From Argonema galeatum A003/A1 (GTDB taxonomy: Bacteria > Cyanobacteriota > Cyanobacteriia > Cyanobacteriales > Aerosakkonemataceae), in contig NZ_JAIQZM010000013.1 of NCBI RefSeq assembly GCF_023333595.1, positions 69,555-133,554 on the forward strand: a DNA stretch of 64,000 nucleotides, given 5' to 3'. Of this stretch, positions 42,301 through 49,869 are shown in pieces (position 1 is the first letter of the stretch; each line of letters opens with the position of its first letter). The translations under genes were made by a program, and so were the position numbers. Under the pieces are notes generated by a model. That model searched no databases. It worked only from the letters and a program-made list of their open reading frames with translations, and had not been told where the DNA came from.

Positions 42301-42937
42301 GGAAACTTTCTAGATCGATATTCGGATCTGCTTGTATTTGTTGGTAGTAACGACGTAGTTTGCGAACCCACACAACAGGAGAGGGTGACAAGCGTCCGTG
42401 CTGGTATGCGGCTAATGCTTTGAGTGCTGCTCCATAAATAAAAGTATAGGGGTTTAAGCGTTGATTTTGGGTTGGGACAGAGGTTTTAACTGTGACTCGA
42501 CGAGTAAAACAACAAGTTTTTTCCCCATTTTCAAGGACTGCCCAAATGGTGATAATGAGATTTCCGGTGTAGTTAGGGCCTAAAAGGATATTCCATCTAA
42601 AGCCAGATAAAGCGGCATTTGGCAGATCTGGAAATACTTGAGCAACATCGGGCCGAGGCAGGTCGTAAGTTATGGTTTCTTCTGGTAAGTTGTCGATGGC
42701 TAATAGGAGGGATTCGATGCGCGAATTTCTGCTACTAAGCCAGCCAAAAACAATCAGCGTGCCGTTTATATTAATTTCATTAATAGTGGGGGAGTCGAGA
42801 CAACCCAGTAAGTCGCCAGTTGGAACTACTTCCTCGAATAAGTCATTTTCTTGAAGAATATTTGCTTGAGTTCCTCTTAATAGGTTTAAGTTGGCGTTCT
42901 GAACAAATTCTGCCACACCACTAACAATTTTTTTCAT
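39371..42937 (-). CDS. Multidomain glycosyltransferase: GT2, GT2, GT4
   Basis: A 1188-residue enzyme. After about 240 residues of unknown N-terminal sequence come GT2 domain 1 (ISIIVPVYNTSELFLREMI, FLDHDDILSPD, IDWIYTDEDKID), GT2 domain 2 (VTIAIPTKDKVELLEKCVAS, LHLNNDIEAI, QYNDVDYCLRV) and a GT4 domain (about 810-1188: KVLVLTHNLNLEGATLIVYN, TVVGTICERKGQHIFIEAIK, SSFEESFPRVILEAMAFE with E-x7-E). Such fusions polymerise or initiate chains with repeating linkages. Its start overlaps the coiled-coil protein's stop by four bases (ATGA), so the two are translationally coupled and probably act together. Confidence 0.9.
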   Translation of the reverse strand: MKKIVSGVAEFVQNANLNLLRGTQANILQENDLFEEVVPTGDLLGCLDSPTINEININGTLIVFGWLSSRNSRIESLLLAIDNLPEETITYDLPRPDVAQVFPDLPNAALSGFRWNILLGPNYTGNLIITIWAVLENGEKTCCFTRRVTVKTSVPTQNQRLNPYTFIYGAALKALAAYQHGRLSPSPVVWVRKLRRYYQQIQADPNIDLESFHVTHPWQMQDPYQRWIETNRLTPKLLTRMAEDAEKLKNNTPKISIIVPVYNTSELFLREMIDSVTSQIYPNWELCLADDASSKPHVKSILEQAQASDSRIKVNFRPQNGHIVKATNSALDLATGEYVAFLDHDDILSPDALLHIAECITKNPDIDWIYTDEDKIDLTGRRYDPQMKGSWSPEMMLTHNFTQHFTAIRKTLVDKVGRMRKGYEGAQDLDLFLRVSEHTTPDKVKHVPKVCYHWRCHAESTASHGTQKRYIFDSADRGISDALARRGLKAKPFLPDIAEKHGLCLYQLKWDESLLAQNPVTIAIPTKDKVELLEKCVASLERTVDKRYVKLLIIDDGSQETKTHEYLQKLAQNQVLQCRVINSGRTNGSFNYARLMNLAANYVDTPYILHLNNDIEAIAPGWLEDMVGWMSIDNVEIVGARLFYPDRTIQHAGVVIGPHNGLADHLFHHLPKEEVGYICLPHAARNVSAVTGACLLTSTALYREIGGFDEENFAVQYNDVDYCLRVMQLGKRIVYTPQASLIHLTSASRGKDHNYQEHLNFLAKYKDFKDPFFNESLDIDSMWMAVNPYHYCHTERASKLKVLVLTHNLNLEGATLIVYNYARHFATVGNYQVNVLSPEDGLLREAYENLNIPVKIVSKQVPFPNETIEQFRSRLKELGDRIDLASFDLVVCNTLISFWGVELARLFGLPTIWHIHESATLDKSIKNFFGEACEESMPRLLKDCFLNANQVVFQAKATQNVFQALNIKDNFRTIPGAVPIDKINHFRQSHTKSELRAKYGINENDVVLTVVGTICERKGQHIFIEAIKELEAQYPQRNFNLSCAIVGGRVISYYNFLQHQIRKSKLENMYIYDQTTDVYDFFALSDIFVCSSFEESFPRVILEAMAFELKIVSTNVFGIPEMISDRHEAYLVEPGNPKALADAIQKCLENPEVSARMASNAYAKVCRMFDEAELLQKQLLLTKEVALK

Positions 42938-45900
42938 TGTTTCTCAATATTGTTGCTAAAACCAATTGCCTGCTTGAATCGAACCCATGCTTTTCTCAAT
43001 TTCCAAAATTTACTGCTCTCCATTTGGTTAATAATGGCTTGCGTCTGTTCCTGTTCTGCTTGAGCGATTTGGAGTTGATTTTGCGATCGCTCCCACTCTG
43101 CCTGCATCTGGTGTAACTGGGATTGCGATCGCTCCCACTCTGCCTGCATTTGTTGTAACTGGGATTGCGATCGCTCCCACTCTGCCTGCATCTGGTGTAA
43201 CTGGGATTGGGACTGCTCCACTTGTTGCTGCGCTTGCTCCCAGGCAGTTTGGATGAGATGCACTTGCTGCTGCGCTTGCTCCCAGGCAGTTTGGATGTGC
43301 TGTGTTTGTTGCTGGGTTTGCTCCCAGGCACCTTGAATGTGCTGTGTTTGTTGTTGGGTTTGCTCCCAGGCAGTTTGGATGTGCTGTGTTTGTTGTTGGG
43401 TTTGCTCCCAGGCACCTTGAATGTGCTGTACCTCCGACTGCGTTTGCTGCCAGACAGTTTGGATGTGCTGCGCTTGTTGCTGGGTTTGCTCCCAGGCACC
43501 TTGAATGTACTGTGTTTGTTGCTGTACTTTCTGCCACTCGGTGCGAGTTAGCTGTAGTTCCGACTGCGATCGCTCCCACTCGACTTGAGTTAGCTGCACT
43601 TGCTCCTGCGCTTGGTTCCAGGCAGTTTGGATGCGCTTTGCTTCTGATTGTGTAGTCTCCCACTCGACTTGAGTTAGCTGTAATTGCTGCTCTGCTTGCT
43701 CCCAGGCAGTTTGGATGCGCTTTGCTTCTGATTGTGTAGTCTCCCACTCGGCCTGAGTTAGCTGTAATTGCTGCTCTGCTCGCTCCCAGGCAGTTTGGAT
43801 GCGCTTTGCTTCTGATTGTGTAGTCTCCCACTCGGCCTGAGTTAGCTGTAATTGCTGCTCTGCTCGCTCCCAGGCGGTTTGAGTTAGCTGGACTTGCTGC
43901 TCTGCTTCCTCCCAGGCGGTTTGAGTTAGCTGGACTTGCTGCTCTGCTTCCTCCCAGGCGGTTTGGATGCGCTGTGCTTCGGACTGTGTTTCCTCCCAGG
44001 CGGTTTGGATGCGCTGTGCTTCTGATTGCGATCGCTCCTGGGATTGTTCCAATTCAGCCTGAGTTCGCTTTAATTGCTCCTGAGATTTTTCCCAGGCATT
44101 TCGGATTTCCTCTACCTCCAACTGCGCGAAGTCCCACTCGGAGTGAGTTAGCCGCAGTTGCTCTTGGGATTCTGACCAGGCGCTGCGGATGCGCTCTACT
44201 TCCGACTGTGCTTCTGACCAAGCAGTTTGGATGCGCCGCAGTTCGGATTGCGATCGCGAAGATGCGGCATAAGCTATTTGCACTTCCGACTGTGCTTCCT
44301 TCCACGCCGATTCTATGCGCTGTACTTCCGACTGCGCTTGCTCCCAAGCAGATTGGATGCGCTGTACTTCCGACTGCGATTCTGACCAAGCGGATTGAAT
44401 GCGCTCTAGCTCTGACTGCGATTCAACAAATGCTGCCTGCGTTTTTTGCAGTTCCATTTCCATTCCTTCGTAACGGATCTGCTCCTTTAACAAAGCAGAG
44501 TCTTTTTCTGCCAAAATGCTGGCAAAGTTAGTTTTGTAAATCTCTAAATGCTTGGCACATATATAATTTACTAACCTGGCATGATTCTCCGGTATTCGAC
44601 ACAGACTCACCATCGAGTCCGATCTTACCCGATAATCAAATAATACTTCACTAACATGATAAAATTTCCACCCTTTTTCTACAGCACCCAGCCAAAAATC
44701 CCAGTCTTCATATCCCATTTTACCCGGTATTTTTGAGTCATAACCCCCGCAATCTGACCATACTTCCTTCCTATAAATAGCACAAGCGTCAATATAGTTT
44801 CTCGCCGCCAGCTTGTTTATATTGAATTCGGGAACTTCCCAAATCCCCGTTTTCTCTCCAAAAAATTCCGCGTCTCCGTAAACTACTCCGATTTCAGGAT
44901 ATTTATCCAGTATTTCAATTGCCTTTGTTAAATATTGGGCTCTAATTTTATTATCCGAATCCAAAGGCAAAATATATCGACCTCTTGCCTTCTTTACCCC
45001 GGTATTTCGAGCCTCAGCCAGTCCTTGATTGCTTTGATGTTCGATAATATTATACCCGTTGTCTTTTAAATAATTTAAAACTTTTAATGTCAATTTTTCG
45101 GTTGAGGAATCATTAATAATTAATATCTCGTAAATACGATCTTGACAACTCTCTACACTAGAAATAGCTTCTAGGATAAACTCACCTTGATTAAAGCAAG
45201 GAATAACAACCGATACAGCTATCTCATTTTCATATTCATTTACCACGCTCATCTCCTTGACAATTGTTTCCTTTGGCTGTACAAAACTAGACTTTAAAAA
45301 CTCTGAAATTGTGCCCCGCTCTGATAAATTTGCAAATGCAGACTTAACGGTCAATCTGGTATGGGACAATTCTGCGATCGCTTTCACAGAAAAGCCGCTG
45401 GGTATATCGGCAACCTCATCCAATTCTGCTAACAATGAAGAATATTGGTTAGCACCACTATATAACTTTTTAACAACAAAAGCATCCCATGCTAAGCTTG
45501 TAAATATTTGCTGTTCGTATACTTCTTTAAATTGACTCTCCTTGTATGTATTCTCAAAATTTATCTTTAACTTATTTTTAATTAATTCTATAAGCTTTGA
45601 TGGCTCTTTGAGCAAACCATTTATATTAAAAAGAATGCAGCGTTCCGAATTGTCTTTATAAAAATTCAGTAAATGATGGTTGTAATAAGCCCAAATCCTT
45701 AAAGCATAATCAGGATGTTCGTAAAAAACTGTTTCATTAAGACGACTAATAGAGTCCGCTACATCCCAGGGAAACCGATAAACCAGCAGGTATTTTGCTT
45801 CAGGAAGTAACTTGTTCCAAAATTCAAGCATTAGAGTGGTACGAGGGTCTTTCCAACCCCAAATACTAAAGTTTTGATGGCGACGATTAATTAAATCCCG

Positions 45901-46176
45901 TGCCGTTTCAATATAATTTTCAAACTTGCTGCAATCCAACTTCTCACTTTCTGTCCAACCCCAATCATGCCATCCCGCTTCGTCAGCAGGACAGGTATTT
46001 TGCAAAACGGAACGTTGAAATTCTAAAAAGTCAATGTCTTCAAAGTAGCCTTTGAGGTTACGATCATCGGCATTCAAAAAATTGCTGCCTAAATCAACTC
46101 CGATCGCTTTGATAAATGAAGCAGTCAGAGAAGTGCCAGAGCGGTGCATTCCAGTTATTATCAGCGGTTGAGACAT
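42934..46176 (-). CDS. Sulfotransferase-GT2-coiled-coil protein
   Basis: A 1080-residue protein. Residues 1-270 are a sulfotransferase-type P-loop domain (MSQPLIITGMHRSGTSLTAS, RFPWDVADSI). Residues about 305-555 are a GT2 domain (VSVVIPCFNQGEFILEAISS, LPLDSDNKIRA, GYEDWDFWLGAVEKGW). Residues about 588-1046 are about 32 tandem 14-residue coiled-coil repeats (QxxxxQxAWEQAQ), followed by a basic aromatic tail (ESSKFWKLRKAWVRFKQAIG) likely to bind membrane. A start at 46176 is preferred; an upstream in-frame ATG at 46224 has an AGGA-type ribosome-binding site and overlaps the methyltransferase, so it remains possible. It lies between the methyltransferase and the GT2-GT4 gene, near wzt. The layout resembles chain-length-controlling WbdD proteins. 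Confidence 0.85.
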   Translation of the reverse strand: MSQPLIITGMHRSGTSLTASFIKAIGVDLGSNFLNADDRNLKGYFEDIDFLEFQRSVLQNTCPADEAGWHDWGWTESEKLDCSKFENYIETARDLINRRHQNFSIWGWKDPRTTLMLEFWNKLLPEAKYLLVYRFPWDVADSISRLNETVFYEHPDYALRIWAYYNHHLLNFYKDNSERCILFNINGLLKEPSKLIELIKNKLKINFENTYKESQFKEVYEQQIFTSLAWDAFVVKKLYSGANQYSSLLAELDEVADIPSGFSVKAIAELSHTRLTVKSAFANLSERGTISEFLKSSFVQPKETIVKEMSVVNEYENEIAVSVVIPCFNQGEFILEAISSVESCQDRIYEILIINDSSTEKLTLKVLNYLKDNGYNIIEHQSNQGLAEARNTGVKKARGRYILPLDSDNKIRAQYLTKAIEILDKYPEIGVVYGDAEFFGEKTGIWEVPEFNINKLAARNYIDACAIYRKEVWSDCGGYDSKIPGKMGYEDWDFWLGAVEKGWKFYHVSEVLFDYRVRSDSMVSLCRIPENHARLVNYICAKHLEIYKTNFASILAEKDSALLKEQIRYEGMEMELQKTQAAFVESQSELERIQSAWSESQSEVQRIQSAWEQAQSEVQRIESAWKEAQSEVQIAYAASSRSQSELRRIQTAWSEAQSEVERIRSAWSESQEQLRLTHSEWDFAQLEVEEIRNAWEKSQEQLKRTQAELEQSQERSQSEAQRIQTAWEETQSEAQRIQTAWEEAEQQVQLTQTAWEEAEQQVQLTQTAWERAEQQLQLTQAEWETTQSEAKRIQTAWERAEQQLQLTQAEWETTQSEAKRIQTAWEQAEQQLQLTQVEWETTQSEAKRIQTAWNQAQEQVQLTQVEWERSQSELQLTRTEWQKVQQQTQYIQGAWEQTQQQAQHIQTVWQQTQSEVQHIQGAWEQTQQQTQHIQTAWEQTQQQTQHIQGAWEQTQQQTQHIQTAWEQAQQQVHLIQTAWEQAQQQVEQSQSQLHQMQAEWERSQSQLQQMQAEWERSQSQLHQMQAEWERSQNQLQIAQAEQEQTQAIINQMESSKFWKLRKAWVRFKQAIGFSNNIEKQ
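43039..44415. repeat. 42-bp coding tandem repeat (about 32 units of 14 residues)
   Basis: Units average 14 codons with two longer exceptions (18 and 21 residues). Several adjacent pairs are identical or nearly identical at DNA level (for example three GCTTCTGATTGTGTAGTCTC blocks between 43640 and 43830), suggesting recent in-frame amplification. On the opposite strand the same repeats leave open frames that are not genes. Confidence 0.9.
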
Positions 46177-46193
46177 TTCTAACAACCTGGACT

Positions 46194-47069
46194 TTATAGT
46201 TCTAACTCTTCTTTTTCTGGCCATCTTTCCTGTGCTATTTTATTTGCTATAGGTGACGAAATGATGTTTTTTCGCTTCCCTTTAATCCCCAGAAAGGTGT
46301 TTCTGTCAGCTTCTTTTCTCTGTCTCATTATTTCATATTTTATTACCGCTGGATTATGACATTCATAAACTGACGTAAATCCCGATTCTGATAATAAATT
46401 ATAGAGGGAAGCACGGGTCAGCCAAAAACTTGTCAAGTTCTCCAATGATGCCCACAATGATTTATTTTTTTCCTCCGCTGTTGAATTATCTTTATGCTCT
46501 ACATAGGAGCAACCCCAATATTTTTGCTCTTTGTAAATATAGCATTTTTCTGCCGACATACTTACATGAGTATCTAAGATTACCAATTTTTGGCAGACAT
46601 CTGCTATTTGCTCCAGAAAGGAAAAAACATCTGGCGCATCCAAGTGGTAAAATATCCCGATGCACAATACTACATCGAAACAGCCGTACTTTTCCCGACT
46701 GAGATTGCGTACATCGTCTTGTACAAGCTGAAGGTTGTGTAGAGAAAGGACATCCTTGACAAATCGCGCTTTCTCAATATTCGCTTCTCTGCCTTCTATG
46801 GCGACTACTTCAGCGCCGTGGAGTGCAAGTTCTATTCCATATAACCCCTCCAGACACGCCAAGTCCAGAACACGCAGCTTTTCAAAAGGCCGATCGACTA
46901 TATCTGCGATCGCTTGCAAGATCCGTCTTAATTTTACTTCAGCGCCAGTAATTTGTTGACCGATCGTGTAAATATCGTCATCCAGACGGATGTTGTGATT
47001 AGTCCATTCACCGAATTTATCTGTGATTTCACGTTTTCTCTGCGCGATCGCTTCAATCTCCATGTGCAT
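46194..47069 (-). CDS. SAM-dependent methyltransferase (class I)
   Basis: A 291-residue enzyme with LRVLDLACLEGLYGIELALH as the SAM-binding motif I, VVAIEGREANIEKARF (acidic residue after strand 2) and FDVVLCIGIFYHLDAPDVFS (motif IV area). It resembles the DUF1698/CmoB-like fold but acts here in a polysaccharide locus, so it probably O-methylates a sugar. The gene lies 41 bases after wzt and 17 bases before the sulfotransferase-GT2 gene on the most likely start, all minus strand, hence one operon. The ABC exporter plus methyltransferase pairing recalls O-antigen capping systems. Confidence 0.88.
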   Translation of the reverse strand: MHMEIEAIAQRKREITDKFGEWTNHNIRLDDDIYTIGQQITGAEVKLRRILQAIADIVDRPFEKLRVLDLACLEGLYGIELALHGAEVVAIEGREANIEKARFVKDVLSLHNLQLVQDDVRNLSREKYGCFDVVLCIGIFYHLDAPDVFSFLEQIADVCQKLVILDTHVSMSAEKCYIYKEQKYWGCSYVEHKDNSTAEEKNKSLWASLENLTSFWLTRASLYNLLSESGFTSVYECHNPAVIKYEIMRQRKEADRNTFLGIKGKRKNIISSPIANKIAQERWPEKEELEL

Positions 47070-47110
47070 CCACCTTAATTCAACTCAACGAAGCTAGTGC
47101 AAAAGGAGCT

Positions 47111-48526
47111 TCAAACAACGTTAATTTCTTGATATTTTTCTATCAAATCGGCATTGATAGTTAAACTTGGCTCAATCATCAAGTCAACTATACCACTAGC
47201 GTAGGAATTAGTTTCGGGTTGGACTCTAAACATTGCCACATCAATATGTCTGGCAAGATACGTAAAATGTCCGTCAACTAACCCCGTAACACCTGCATTT
47301 AAAAAATAAACACCAGGATTAAGCAGACATTTGAAGGGAAACTTTACTATTACTATCGTCTCCGGTTCAATGTCGTTAATACATTGAGACGATGCAGTAA
47401 AAGAAGCTCCTCCAAGTTCCAATCCAGACACTGTTTTAACCAGCATACCAAACCGAACTTGTTGAGCGTGTTTGAGAAACGAAACGGAGTAAGTGTAAAT
47501 GTACTCTTTCCGTCCAACCAGATGATTGACCACTTTCCCATCAGGCATGGTTATGTGGGGATTAGTAATTTTAGCTCCACGAGGCACATAGGAAATTGTG
47601 TTTGTCGGAACCAACTCCGGGTCGTAAAATTCTCGGATTTCTTGTAAATCAGATTCTGATTCCGATTCGGACTGCTCGGAAACAATCGCAGATGATTTAT
47701 TTTCTAAAATGGAAACGTGCTGTTTCAATGAATCATAGCTAACACTTCTTTGCAGTTCCCGTATTTCTTCGCGTAAATGCTGCACTTTATCTTCCGGCGC
47801 ATACATCAGTTTATGATATTTATCGACAACAAACTTAGGATGGTGAAAGAGTAGTTTTTCGCCTCTATCCATCAATATTGCGGCATCGCAGATTTCTATA
47901 ACCGAAGTTGCTGAGTGAGAAACAAACAGAATTGTTCCACCTCTAGCTCGGATTGATTGAATGCGAGCGAAGCATTTACGCTGAAAAGCTTCATCTCCAA
48001 CGGAGAGAGCTTCATCTACTACGAGAATATCTGGATCGACGCTAGTGGAAACTGCAAACGCCAACCTTACGAACATTCCGCTGGAATAAGTTTTGACAGG
48101 GTGATCGAGAAAATCGCCAATATCTGCAAAGGCAACAATTTCATCAAACTTAGCTTCAATTTCCTTTTGGCTCAACCCCATTAACCGACCGTTAAAAAAC
48201 ACATTTTGTCTGCCGGTAAATTCTGGGTTAAATCCGCTACCTAGCTCCAGCAATGCGGCTATTCTGCCGTTTACCCCCACTTTACCTGTAGTTGGTGTCA
48301 GAGTGCCTACGATAATTTGGAGCAGAGTACTTTTGCCAGAACCGTTACGTCCGACAATTCCCAAGGTTTGTCCTTTGGGAACTTCCAGGTTCATGTCTCG
48401 CAGTGCCCAAAATTCATTTGCTTTGCTTTTTCCTGGTAGTAATAAATCTTTCAACCGATCGGCAGGACGAGTATAGCATTTAAAGCACTTGGAGATATTG
48501 GTGAGAGAAATTGCTATTTCAGTCAT
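47111..48526 (-). CDS. wzt: Polysaccharide ABC exporter ATPase with C-terminal carbohydrate-binding-type domain (Wzt-like)
   Basis: A 471-residue protein. The ATPase (1-240) has Walker A GRNGSGKST, signature SSGMFVRLAFAV, Walker B ILVVDEALSVGD, and the Wzt/TagH family pattern GFNPEFTGRQNVFFNG. A helical linker with a coiled coil (250-290) precedes a beta-sandwich C-terminal domain (about 310-455: HITMPDGKVVNHL, VRFGMLVKTVSGLELGG, GVYFLNAGV), which in Wzt proteins binds the terminal modification of the exported glycan. Directly downstream of the permease gene (72 bases). Recognition of a capped chain end is therefore expected. Cytoplasmic, membrane-associated. Confidence 0.9.
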   Translation of the reverse strand: MTEIAISLTNISKCFKCYTRPADRLKDLLLPGKSKANEFWALRDMNLEVPKGQTLGIVGRNGSGKSTLLQIIVGTLTPTTGKVGVNGRIAALLELGSGFNPEFTGRQNVFFNGRLMGLSQKEIEAKFDEIVAFADIGDFLDHPVKTYSSGMFVRLAFAVSTSVDPDILVVDEALSVGDEAFQRKCFARIQSIRARGGTILFVSHSATSVIEICDAAILMDRGEKLLFHHPKFVVDKYHKLMYAPEDKVQHLREEIRELQRSVSYDSLKQHVSILENKSSAIVSEQSESESESDLQEIREFYDPELVPTNTISYVPRGAKITNPHITMPDGKVVNHLVGRKEYIYTYSVSFLKHAQQVRFGMLVKTVSGLELGGASFTASSQCINDIEPETIVIVKFPFKCLLNPGVYFLNAGVTGLVDGHFTYLARHIDVAMFRVQPETNSYASGIVDLMIEPSLTINADLIEKYQEINVV

Positions 48527-48598
48527 GACACTGCTGTTTAAAGGACAAACGATTGAGTTGACAAGTGGGGTTTTTAGTGGAGTTTTTTTTGTTAAAAT

Positions 48599-49444
48599 TT
48601 AAAGCACATCAGCAAATGCCGGACGCAATCGCCGATAAACTTGTAAGCCGCCATAGAACACCACTAAAGAAACCAAAGAAGCTATCCCCCATTCTTGCCA
48701 GTGCTTCACGTTGCCTTCTAAGATAAGGTCACGATAAGTTTCGGCGATCGCAGTCATGGGATTCAACCAAAATACCCAAATACGCCATTGTGCTGGAATT
48801 AGGGAAGCAGGGTAGACGATCGGAGTCAGGTAAAACCATAGATTTGTAACTACCCCCAAGGTTTGGGGTACATCCCGCAGAAATACAGTTAGCCCTGCTA
48901 CTAAATAACTTAAACCTGCCGTTAAAAGCAACTGGGGCAACCAGACCAGCGGCAGTAACAAAAGGGTACTGTGAATGGTATGGGTTGTTATCCCAACTAA
49001 CAAAATCAACCCCATTATCCCGATCGTACTTTCCACAAAGGCGGAAAACACTGGCACCAAAGGCAACAGCGCCAAGGGAAACACCACCTTTTTTACCAGA
49101 TTGGGTTGGCTGAGTACGGAAACTGCTGCTGGTAACAAACCACTGATGAATGCAGTCCAAGGCAGCAATCCCGCAAATATCCACAGACCAAAGGTTAACT
49201 TATTTTCTGGCAATCCTTGCAGGCTGAGTTTAACTCTGAGAACGATCGCAAAAACGTAAGTATAAATCAGTAATTGGGATAATTGGTTCAGTAACGGCCA
49301 AAAATTGCCCAAAACAGCGCCTTTATATCGAGCCTCTAAGTCTCGCAGTACCAACGCTTTTAGGAGATCCAACTTAGCGCACCACGGGTTATTGGGCGGC
49401 AAATTGCGGTAAAATCTCCCAGCTTGACTAACAACTCCTCTCAT
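48599..49444 (-). CDS. wzm: Polysaccharide ABC exporter permease (Wzm-like)
   Basis: A 281-residue ABC-2 type permease with six predicted helices. The N-terminal amphipathic part ALVLRDLEARYKGAVLGNFW, then LLNQLSQLLIYTYVFAIVL, is characteristic of Wzm/TagG proteins. ATG at 49442-49444 is preferred over TTG three codons upstream. It transfers undecaprenyl-linked polysaccharide across the inner membrane with Wzt and is the first gene of the cluster, divergent from the DUF2862/ArsA/chlG group. Confidence 0.9.
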   Translation of the reverse strand: MRGVVSQAGRFYRNLPPNNPWCAKLDLLKALVLRDLEARYKGAVLGNFWPLLNQLSQLLIYTYVFAIVLRVKLSLQGLPENKLTFGLWIFAGLLPWTAFISGLLPAAVSVLSQPNLVKKVVFPLALLPLVPVFSAFVESTIGIMGLILLVGITTHTIHSTLLLLPLVWLPQLLLTAGLSYLVAGLTVFLRDVPQTLGVVTNLWFYLTPIVYPASLIPAQWRIWVFWLNPMTAIAETYRDLILEGNVKHWQEWGIASLVSLVVFYGGLQVYRRLRPAFADVL

Positions 49445-49662
49445 CTGAAGCAATGCTTGCTCCTACGTTCACTACCAACACACCAAAAGACGCAAAAGGT
49501 CTTAAGTTAAGATTTTATTCATATTTTGGCAATTTGGGTAAAAAGTTTATTCTGGGCTTTGGTCAGTGGAAGAAGAAAGGTTACTCACTCCCCCACTCCC
49601 TCTCTTCCCCCGACGCCCTAACTCCATATAGACTGTGGAATGGTTCATAGATTGGAGTTGCA

Positions 49663-49860
49663 ATGGAAATCGGTAAAACAGTCCGCGTGCGTCGTCTTCG
49701 GGATCGTGCGCCTGTAAATGTGATTGGATGCCTGGGTAAGACTGGCGTCATTCAGGGATACAAAATGGTAGATGGCAGCGGTGTGGGAGTGGTTGTAAAG
49801 TTTGAGGATAAGTTTGCTACCTGGTTCTTTGAAGACGAACTAGAACCCGTAAACGCTTAA
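49663..49860 (+). CDS. DUF2862 family small protein
   Basis: A 65-residue protein (VGVVVKFEDKFATWFFEDEL near its end), a cyanobacterial family with no known function. A GGAG lies 5 bases from the ATG. It may have an SH3-like beta-barrel (KTVRVRRLRDR, then VIGCLGKTGVIQGYK). It is 9 bases upstream of the ArsA-like gene on the same strand, suggesting an operon. Probably soluble. Confidence 0.85.
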   Translation: MEIGKTVRVRRLRDRAPVNVIGCLGKTGVIQGYKMVDGSGVGVVVKFEDKFATWFFEDELEPVNA

Positions 49861-49869
49861 GGAAGAGTA

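Noticed and set aside
43207-44531. Several long open frames on the plus strand and in other frames across the coiled-coil repeats
   Set aside because: They arise because the 42-bp repeat lacks stop codons in other frames; their Leu/Pro-rich translations mirror the repeat and the minus-strand frame has recognisable domains at its start.
49453-49650. A 65-codon plus-strand ORF divergent from wzm
   Set aside because: No clear ribosome-binding site, low-complexity Ser/Pro-rich end from C-rich repeats, no recognisable domain.
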